Source of the DNA: Chlamydomonas sphaeroides
Lineage: Eukaryota; Chlorophyta; Chlorophyceae; Chlamydomonadales; Chlamydomonadaceae
Assembly: GCA_001662425.1 (NCBI GenBank)
Contig: BDDC01000762.1
Coordinates: 16,535-45,087, forward strand
DNA: 28,553 nt
Direction of reading: 5' to 3'
Shown: one piece after another, positions 20,940-28,553 of the stretch
Layout: every line of letters begins with the position of its first letter
Position numbering within the stretch: the first letter of the stretch is position 1
Translations under genes and position numbers: made by a program
The notes under the pieces: model-generated
The model's database searches: none
What the model was told of the DNA's origin: nothing
What the model saw: the letters and a program-made list of their open reading frames with translations, nothing else

Positions 20940-23900
20940 ATGGAACGACACGTTCTTGCGCTATCAACATACCACGAAATCAGTATGCATTCAACGAACA
21001 GCTCGGGAGGAGGCGGGCAGGGCGGCTCAGGATGCTCGCCCCTCAGCATAGTGCCGGAGAAGTCGCTGCTGGGCCACCACATCCGCGCGACCGTGCCAGC
21101 TCAGTATTGGTGCGCGACGGTGGCATCTTCCTCCGTCCCTGACGGCGCATTGGCCGCGAGCATCTCCGATCCCGCGCCTCTGCCATCGCTCGCTGGCTCA
21201 GGCCTTTCTCGGCCGCACCTGGTGCTAGCAACTCAGGCCATCAAGCTCCCCGGGAGGCCCTCGCTTCCGGGCCTGCCGGCGCTCTGCCACGGCCAGGGCG
21301 GCATGGTGAGGGGTCTTGCCGCGTTGCGGTCCCAGCTTGCACCGCTCCGCGCCCGGCGCAACGGCTCAGCCACATGCCTTTGCCTCGCCCAGGTGCTCGA
21401 CCGCGTGCTAGCCCACGGCTGCGGCGACAGCTGGTGGGCGCTGCTCAGCGGCCGCGCACGAGTGGGCCGACTGGCCGCGCAGCGCTCCGACTTGGTGAGC
21501 CAAGCCAAGCACCCCTCCATCCATCCCCTGGGTCACGCACGCCGCGGCCAGCCATTGTTAATGTGCCCGTATCCTGCACGCCTCTGCTGCTGCCTCCGAG
21601 TCACCCGCGCACGGCACCCAGGCCGCTTGCCCGCTGCCACGGCCTCCGCCGCCCCCACCCTTGCAGCTTGCGGCCGCCACCGACGCCTCGTCCTACAGCC
21701 TCTGCGGCACCTCCAGGGTGCAGCTGACAGGGTGAGCGGCCGCCGCCACCGCCAGCACGGCCGTGCGGCTGCGAGCCCCGGCCGGCGCGACAGGGCTGTG
21801 TGTGTAGCGGCCAGCCCCGGCCTCCAAGTCCCCCACCTAACGCCCTTGCCGGTCCCTCCCCTTGCCCCCCGGCCCCCAGCAACACGGTCCTCCGATCGCG
21901 CGTGGACTGGTGCCCGCTCTGCCCTGACCCCGCCGCCCGCCGCGCCGCCGCCTCGCGGTCCGCAGCCGCCGCCACCGCCGCGTCCCGCGGCATGCCCCTC
22001 GCCGCTCTGGCCTCGGCCGTGGCCGCTCCCCTGTCCCTGGCTTCGCAGCTGCGCTCCCGCCTGACCCACGGGGTGGAGCTCCGAGCCGACGCCGCCGTTG
22101 CGCAGCGCACCGCCGACAGCCTGCACGCAGGCACAGGCAGCGGCTCCGCTGGCGGCGGCGGCGGCGGTGCCGGCGGCGGTGGCGGCGGCGCGGCGGTGAC
22201 TCCGCTGCTGCTGGGGCTGCAGGCGGGCACTCCCGTGACTGCCCGCTCGGCGCTGGTGTGGCGATGCGGCGTCCTCGGGGTGAGCACAGTGGGGCTGGGA
22301 TGCGCCTCTGCGTCAACGTTGATCGTGCAGCGCAGTCGAAGCTATCTGCATGCATGCCGGAAGGGCGGTGCCGCGCAGCGAAGGGAATGGTGCGGAGGGC
22401 GCGGGCAACCAACAACGCCTCACCATCGCCACACGCTTCCCCTCCGTGCCGCTTCATGGCTCGCCTGTTGCCAGGTCACCGCGCCGCCCACGGTGCCGCT
22501 GGCTGGCGCCGCCGGCGTGGGGCCGGGCGCTGGCGAGGAGGGCCCGTCGCTGCAGAGCGCGCTGTATGTACAGGTGGGGCTGATTGCTGGGGGCGGCAGA
22601 GGGGGCTGAGGGCTGGGGGCAGCGCTGGGCAGGGGGTGAGGATGCTGGGACCGCGTTGGGCGCGGGGCAAGGGGACAAGTAGCCTGCAGGCAGCGCTGGG
22701 CATAGGCACAAGCCCACAGCCCCAGGGGCGGCGGATGCTAGTAACGTTGGCCAGAGGCGGGCAGGGGCAAGCGGGCGGGAAGAGGCGACGCGCGGCCGGC
22801 TCGCGCTCTGGGCACCGATGGGCGCTTATCCACCTTTTCGCCCTGCTCCTCCGCTCCGGTACCCCGTACCACAGGCCACGGCTGCCGTTCAGGGAGAGCG
22901 CTTTCTGTACAGGGCTCCAAGGCGCGCGCCCGCTCGCCGCCGCCGCCGCGGCGCCGCCGCCGTCGGGGACGACGACGCCGTCGAGCCTTCGATGGCGCCG
23001 CTGCCTCCGCCGCCGGGCCTCAGCCCCCACAACCCCGTCCGTCAGGCCGCTTCTTACGTCCTGAACAAGCTCGGCGGTGACGCCGACGTCGACCGCGACG
23101 CCGGCGGCGGCCGTCATCGCGGCGGCGCCGGCGGCGGCGGCGCCGGTGGCGCCGCGCCGGCGGCGCGGAGCGGCGCCGGCGGCAGCGGGACGGCTGGCGG
23201 CGCCGCTGGCGGCGCCAGTGGCGCCGCCGAGGCGCCGTTTGGCATTGAGCTGCCGGCGGCGGGTCAGGTGCAGGAGGCGCTGCTGGACGCCACACAGTCC
23301 GTCAACCGGCTGCGGGACGATGTGACGCAGGTGCGCGCCGTCCCTACCCTGCCCTGCCCTGCCCACCTGCGTGCTGCCTGCTCTCCGACTGGTGTGTTCA
23401 ACTTCATAGGGCCGGAATAGAGTACCACCCCCAAAGCGGCACGCCCCAGGTTGGTAACGCGCTGGTCGTGCGTAGGAAGAAAGTAGGGATGCGTTTAGAT
23501 GCACCAGTGCACCGGGAAGCAAAGCCCAGCGTGTTCAGAAATATTCACAAAAGTGTGTGGGTGCGGTGGCAGGCGGCAGGCGACAGGCGACGGGCCCGCG
23601 CGGCTCGCCTGCGGACCGCCGGCACTGCAGCAACTCGGCTAATGCGTCGTCGTCTCGCGCTGTCATTGACCGTCCCTTCCTTTTGTGCGGCGCCCCAGGC
23701 GACCCGCTGGGTCGGCAGCGGCGGGCTCATTGAGCAGCTGGGCGGCGCCGACGGCGACGGCGGCGGCGCGGCGCCTGTGGCGGCGCAGCGCCGGCGCCCA
23801 CGGCGCGAGGCGCAAGGTGCGCAGCGCAGTCGCAGCCGGATAGAGGCCCCACCGGCGCGCAAGGCGCATCTCTCTCTTTTCCTCTCACGCACCGGCGCAG

Positions 23901-25010
23901 GGCGCCGTCGTTGGGCGCCGTCGGCCGCAGCACCCTGGACGCAGCAACACCCTAAGCCGCTTGTCCCTCGTGCCCCACGCACCCCGCCGGCCCGCTGCCA
24001 GACCGGGCCTGGAGCTCCTTTGTGCTGCAGCCGCACCTCAAGGTGGCGGGCGTGGCGGGGCTCACCGCCCGCGCGCCGCTGGCGCTGCTGACCCACGGGT
24101 CGCTCGGCCCTGGCGGCGCCGACGGCGCCGACGGCGGCCCCCTATCCGCCGTCTTCCCGGTCCACACCGCCTGGGTGCAGGACCTGGGGGTCGGCCGCCT
24201 GGCGGGCCGCATCCTGCGCCGCGGCGGCGGCGGCGGCGGTGGCGGCGGCGCCGTCGAGGTCGGCGGCGGCGCCGCCGCCGCCGCCGCCGGCGCGCTGCGG
24301 CCCTTCGTGAGCGCAGCCGCCAGCGCGCAGCTGGGGCGCTTCGGCGGCTGGGTGATGGACTTCACCCGGCTGACGGCGCAGCTGGACGCGGGGCTGTGGG
24401 GCCCGCGCGCCGCAGCAGGTGAGCCAAGGGCGACGCGTGTTGGCCGCAGCCTCGTTTGCTCTTGGGGGCTTCAAAAGGAGAGAGAAGCCGAAAGCCTTAT
24501 GGGGCTTGCAGTGGCCCCGACGCCGTGTCCGCCCGTACGCCCGCCCGCCCGCCCGCAGCCTCGTCCGGCCCGCCGCCGCGCTCGCCGCGCCAGCGCCACC
24601 CCGCCTTTGCGCTGGGCGACACGGGCGCCTGGCACGCGCTGTCGCTGTCGCTCAGCCAGCAGCTGCTGGGCCCGCTGCGCCTCACCGCCGACGTGCGCTA
24701 CGAGCTCGCCTCCTCCCGCCCGCTCGCGCTGCCGCCGCCGCCCAAGCTGCCCGCCGCCTCCGGCGGCGCCGCCGCGCCGCCGAATGGCGGCGCGGCGGCA
24801 ACCGCGGCCGCCGCCGTTGGCGGCGCGGCGGCGTGGCTGCCGGGCGCGGCGGCGGCGGCGGCGGGGCACCTGGGCGGCATGCGTCCGCAGCTGCTGGAGA
24901 GCGTGGTGGGGCTGGACCTGGCGCTGCCTGGGACGGCGGGCGCGGCGCGGCTGGTGGCGTGGTACAGCCCGCGGCGGCGGGAGGGCATGGTGGAGCTCAA
25001 GCTGCTGTAA
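20940..25010 (+). CDS. TGD4: TGD4-like chloroplast outer-envelope lipid-transfer protein
   Basis: In Arabidopsis TGD4 is an outer-envelope beta-barrel that binds phosphatidic acid and helps move lipid from ER to plastid. Exons: 20940-21305, 21393-21494, 21667-21731, 21880-22279, 22475-22573, 22875-23330, 23699-23816, 24002-24418, 24559-25010; phases agree and give 824 aa. Family-like blocks: GLSRPHLV (N-terminal), DSWWALLSGRARVGRL (about 134-149), RAWSSFVLQPHLKVAGVAG (from about 537), GRFGGWVMDFTRLTAQLD (about 648-665), LSLSLSQQLLGPLRL, and the terminal strands AWYSPRRREGMVELKLL. Arabidopsis TGD4 is about 480 aa; the excess is low-complexity Gly/Ala, mostly exon 6 (345-496) and parts of exons 4, 8 and 9. 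The start is weak: the usual N-terminal MRWVGEGD-like motif is missing, so a first exon may lie further left. Identification rests on remembered alignment, strongest in the last 250 residues. Confidence 0.75.
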
Positions 25011-25056
25011 GGGGGGTGGGTGGGCTGAGGGCGGGGAGGCGGAGGCGGAGGCGCAG

Positions 25057-25314
25057 GCGCAAGTCAACGAGGCTCGGGTAGGGGGGTTGCTCGCGGAGGG
25101 CGGAGGCGGAGTTCCCGCTGCGCTTCTAAGGGGTGCGGCTGGGAGGGGTGCGGAGGTGGGCTGCGGCGAGTGCCAAGCCAAGCACCCGGCAGGGCGGGCA
25201 GGGCAGGGGTGGAGCGTGTCCGCGAGGGCAGGGGCCGAGGGCGGAGGAGGCGGGTGCAAGCCCACCAGGCCCGGGTGTAGGGGGTGCTTTGGAACGAGTG
25301 CTGGCGGAGGCGGG
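25057..25314. repeat. Imperfect direct repeat, period about 196 bp
   Basis: GCGCAAG…GAGGC(T/C)CGGGT with following G-run and GGAGGCGG at 25057-25110 recurs in diverged form at about 25253-25314. It lies just after the TGD4-like stop codon in strongly G-rich sequence. Confidence 0.4.
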
Positions 25315-25692
25315 CAGGGGGGCGCGGTGTGCGGGCGTTGATGTGGCGAGAGCGGAGGCGGCCTAAGACACAGGCGGTCCGACGCATGCGGCCCATGCGG
25401 TGAGGGCTGCCGGCCTTGGGGCGAGGCGGGGGCCATCGCCGGGCTGGCGGAACGGCTCCCTCGCATGGACGCATGCGCCCCCGGGGAACGGGTTTGGGCC
25501 GGCGGCTGCGTTGGTCAGCGCGCAGCGGGTGCCCGCGCCCCTTGTGGGCTCCTGTGGTGCGGCGGGGGGTGGCGCGGAACACGACCGGCTATCCAGCCGC
25601 GGCTGAGCAGGCGCAGGGTTTGGCTGGATGGCCGGCGGACGCGCAGCGGTGAGCATGCCGCCGGCCCTGGCCCTACGTGTCGCGGCGCTGTA

Positions 25693-26052
25693 GGGAGGGT
25701 TGATGTGACACTCCTGGGTACGCTAAAACAGAGTCGCCAACCGAGCAAGTTCCTCACATTCCAGACGGGGTGCGGTAGTCGTTGGGTACGATGCAGCCAT
25801 GGCTGCGGCGGGGAGCGCAGCTCGCGCCGTTACGAGGGCGATGGGCAGTGCCCGTACCTTGCCCGCACACCCGGGGTGGTGGGCTACCCCGTGCATTTGC
25901 GGCCGGGAAGTCGTTCGGCCGCCAACATGTCGGGTGACTTGGTGACCCGGGTAAGTAAGATACGAGCCCTGGGCTGCGCGTTCGACCCCGGCGGTCGAGG
26001 CGGGAGGGTTTGAAACGGCCCGACCACTTCACAACAAAACAGAGACGCCACC
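25693..26052. repeat. Diverged 50-bp direct repeat, copies 309 bp apart
   Basis: A block starting GGGAGGGTT and ending AAAACAGAG-N-CGCCA-N-CC occurs at 25693-25742 and 26002-26052. The outer 9 and 20 bases match well, the centre poorly. The sequence between is not obviously repeated. Confidence 0.35.
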
Positions 26053-26626
26053 AGCCATGCAGACGTCGTGAAACCCCCCGGCATGCGAAATGAAGCGCGC
26101 GGGGAGCCCATGCCCGCCCCTGTTGATGCAGCGGGGGCCCTTTCACTTGCATTGGGAACCCGCCCAGGCATGGGCCCTGCACCCCCCAGCCCGGGTGCCA
26201 TGCGCCCACAGCTCCCCGGCGCATGCCAGCCCCACACGGCCGCAACCGCCCCTACGCACACAGCGCAGGGCCGGCGGCCCCCCCGGCGCCAACCCGCCGC
26301 CTGCTCCCGCACCCATACCCCACGTGCCGCACGCACGCGCACCCTGCACCGCTGCGAGCTAGGCGCTCCATCCCTGCTGCTGCTGCTGCTGCGGCCACGT
26401 GTCGCGGCAGGTTGGTTGGATCCATGCAGGGGCCCAGGCGAAACCCCGTCACCCGCCCACGCGCTGCTACATACCCCTGCTCGCGCCGCTCAACCGCAGC
26501 GCCAGCGCGCAGCCCAGCGGTGCACAGGTCCAGCGAAGCTCTCGCCGCAGCTGATCCATTCCCCAGGCCCCGCCGCACACCCCGCGCCGCACACACGCCC
26601 CCACCAGCCCCCCTTGGCACGCTCGC

Positions 26627-28522
26627 TCACTTGCGCTTGCTCCCGCCGCCCCCACCGGCGCCCTTGCCCCCGGCCTTGCTGGGCGCCTTGCCGCCGCCAG
26701 CCGCCTTGCCCTCGGCCTTGTTCACCGCGCCGCCCTTACCACCGCCCTTGCCGCCGCCTGCGCCTCCGCCACCCACCGAGCCCCCGAGCGCCAGCTCCAG
26801 GATGCGCTTCACGCCCGAGCTCAGCCCCAGCCCCGGCCCCTCGATCTGCTGCCGAGTCGCCCACATGAGCGCCGGCGGCCCGGCCTTGGCCGCCTCGCCG
26901 CCCTTGCCCTTGGCCTTCGCCTTGCCGCCCTTGGCCTTGCCCTTGGCTGTGCCCTCCTCAGGGCTCGCCGCGTCGTCCCCGCCCTCCTCCTCGTCGTCGC
27001 CGTCCGCGTCGCTTCCGCCGCCGCCCTCCTCCTCGGCGCTTGCAGCCGCGCTCGCTTTGCGGCCCTTGCGCCCCGCGAAGCGCTGCGGCTCGGCGCCCCC
27101 CTCCGTCGGCTCTGCCGCCGCCGCGGCGGCGGCGCCGTCCTGGCTCGGGCCAGCGGCGGCGGCGCCATCCGTCGCAGCCGGCGGCGGCGCAGCGCCGGTC
27201 AGCTGCTGCAGCTCTGCCAGGCTGCCGTCAAAGACCGCCGTCAGCCGCTGCACGTGGTTGGTCTGCATGGGGTGAGGGCGGGGGCGGAGATGGCGAGGGC
27301 AGGTCAGGCGGCGGTAAACAGAAGTTGCGCGGGGGCGAAAGGGCAGAAGGCGGCGAGGGCGCTAGAGCGTGTGTGGATATATGTGTTCCCATAAAGGACG
27401 GCTGCGCGGATGCCGTGTGCGCGATGCGGACGCTGGCGCACGGGCTGGAGCCCAGCTGCCGCCGGGCATGCCCGAAAGCGGCCAGTCTGCTGCGGGCCGC
27501 GTCAACCACGCTTCCGTACCCATTCTGCCGTACCTGCCGTATGTGGCTGAACACGTGGACGTACGTGCCCATCTCGTGGCGGCCCAGCACGCGCAGCGCG
27601 GGGCCGCCGCCGCCGCCCGCCTGCGCGTCGGCGGCTCCCGCCGCCGGCTCGCCCTGCGCTGCCGCCTTCGCCTTCGATCTGGGCGCCGGCGCGTCCTCCA
27701 CCTTGGCGCCACCTGTTGCGGCGCCGTCGGCTGCCAGCGACGCGGCGCAGGGCCCCAGCAGCTGGCTGAGGAGGGCGTCGGAGGCGCGCTGCCGCTCCGT
27801 CGCCGACGGCGGCTGCGCCTTGCCGCCGCCGCCACCGCCACCGCCTTCATCGTCGTCCTCGTCGCCGTCGCCGTCGGCGGCGGCGGAGGGCACGGCGTCC
27901 CGCAGCACAGCGCCTGCGTGCCCCCGGGGGCCGGCGTGAGGGGTGGCGCATGCGGCTGGTGGGTGTCGGCCGCGAGAGAGCACCCTGAGCGGCGCCCGTG
28001 CCTGGCAGGGCAGCGCGGGGCAGCCGCAGGAGCACACACACCCCGGCGCTCGCCGTGGGGATGGGGGATGTACCGAAGGAGTAAACGCGCGGGGGGTGGG
28101 GCCCTTGCCCCGAGGGAGCGGGGCCCTTGCGGCGAGGCCCGCGCAGCCTTGGGTGTGCGGCGCCGCCAGCGGCAGCCCGCACCTGGGAACTCCCACAGCC
28201 CCGCTAGCAGGCCGCCCTGGGGCGCGCAGCGGTGGGCACAGGCGCGGCAGAGGTTGGAGGCACAGGCGCGGCAGAGGTTGGAGGCACAAGCGCAACGGGC
28301 GGCGGGGTAGGCAGGGAGCTGGCCCCCGCTTCCCCGCCGCTGGGCCCCCCGCTCCCTCACCTCGGGCCGCATGACCAGCAGGTAGGTGCGGCTGCCCCGC
28401 GCCAGCAGCGCCTCCAGGTCGGGCGCACCGCCGCCGCCGCCGCCGCCGCTAGAGGGGAAGGCGGCCGCCGCGGGCGTCGCGGCGGCGGCCTGCTTGCGCG
28501 CGGCGGCGGCGAGTGCGAAGTC
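26627..28522 (-). CDS. MUTYH: A/G-specific adenine DNA glycosylase (MutY/MUTYH), C-terminal part
   Basis: Base-excision repair enzyme that removes adenine mispaired with 8-oxoguanine. Only the last four exons lie here (minus): 28522-28361, 28216-28183, 27913-27534, 27262-26627, joining in frame to 403 residues; the first begins right after an acceptor, so the gene continues off the right edge. They encode the C-terminal NUDIX-like domain that recognises 8-oxoG: TYLLVMRPEGGLLAGLWEFP (the MutY LLAGLWEFP signature), TYVHVFSHIRQTNHV (the family's HxFSHI motif) and WATRQQIEGPGLGLSSGVKR before the end. The catalytic HhH-GPD and iron-sulphur parts are outside the window. About 110 residues of Asp/Gly/Ala-rich sequence sit between LWEFP and HVFSHI, and the last exon carries an acidic run, a GKAKGGKAKAKGKG stretch and a basic Gly-Lys tail, all absent from usual MutY. 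Confidence 0.88.
28235..28299. repeat. 24-bp tandem repeat in a MUTYH intron
   Basis: Two perfect 24-bp copies (28235-28258 and 28259-28282, beginning GGCACAGGCGCGGCAG) are followed by a degenerate partial copy. They lie within the intron before the 34-base MUTYH exon (28216-28183), ending about 19 bases from its 3' splice site. Confidence 0.92.
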
Positions 28523-28553
28523 CTGCGGACGGGGTCAGGGGGCCGGGGGTCGG

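Larger units (their letters stand above)
25011..26626. other. Convergent gap between TGD4-like and MUTYH genes
   Basis: No gene is recognised. The part after TGD4 (25011-25380) is purine-rich on the + strand with GGAGGCGG repeats. The part next to MUTYH (26070-26626) is C/A-rich on +, as expected of a minus-strand 3' UTR, and has a (CTG)6 run near 26381. No TGTAA occurs downstream of either stop codon except the one formed by the TGD4 stop itself (25006-25010), so the polyadenylation sites are unclear. Confidence 0.45.

Noticed and set aside
22476..23522. 348-codon open frame on the minus strand
   Set aside because: Antisense of the TGD4-like low-complexity exon; open only because of GC-rich codon bias.
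24471..25466. 331-codon open frame on the minus strand
   Set aside because: Antisense of the last TGD4-like exon and its G-rich 3' flank; Pro/Arg-rich with no recognisable domain.
25960..26030. tRNA-like GTTCGA motif
   Set aside because: The T-loop-like bases are present but no acceptor stem, D-arm or anticodon arm can be placed around them.
1..28553. A bacterial-style or defence gene system
   Set aside because: All recognised genes are intron-rich eukaryotic housekeeping or chloroplast genes, and nothing groups them as a co-transcribed system.

Overview
The window looks like nuclear DNA of a volvocine-type green alga (a relative of Chlamydomonas or Volvox). It is very GC-rich and its genes are split by many GT-AG introns with GTGAGT/GTGCGT-like donors. 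Candidate TGTAA polyadenylation signals lie downstream of two genes, and the proteins carry long Gly/Ala-rich inserts. Two genes make chloroplast photosynthesis proteins. No bacterial operon, CRISPR array, rRNA or tRNA is visible. All gene models were spliced by eye from reading frame, splice-site and protein-family agreement, so exon edges are predictions.

Layout, left to right. Bases 1-3183 hold no gene I can name: a 152-bp imperfect hairpin (1383-1534), one copy of a dispersed repeat (about 2178-2525) and a possible stray last exon (452-533). At 3184-8838 (+) lies a 13-exon equilibrative nucleoside transporter. Bases 8839-11523 are a convergent gap holding a hexanucleotide repeat, the second copy of the dispersed repeat, a diverged tandem duplication and the likely long 3' UTR of the next gene. 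At 11524-16132 (-) is zeaxanthin epoxidase (10 exons, 725 aa). At 17746-18929 (-) is photosystem I subunit N (5 exons, 134 aa). A 2-kb head-to-head gap follows. At about 20940-25010 (+) is a TGD4-like chloroplast outer-envelope lipid-transfer protein (9 exons; 5' end uncertain). At 26627-28522 (-) are the last four exons of a MutY/MUTYH adenine DNA glycosylase whose catalytic part lies beyond the right edge.

The genes do not form one pathway. PSAN and ZEP are same-strand neighbours that both act in the thylakoid system (PSI docking of plastocyanin; xanthophyll cycle and carotenoid synthesis). As I recall, the C. reinhardtii orthologues are also adjacent on chromosome 2, which would make this conserved microsynteny. 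TGD4 concerns ER-to-plastid lipid supply, the ENT protein nucleoside transport and MUTYH repair of oxidised DNA. I see no convincing new biological system. The most unusual items are the hairpin, the two-copy repeat, the echo of coding sequence inside an ENT intron, a probable GC-AG intron, and large low-complexity inserts in conserved proteins.
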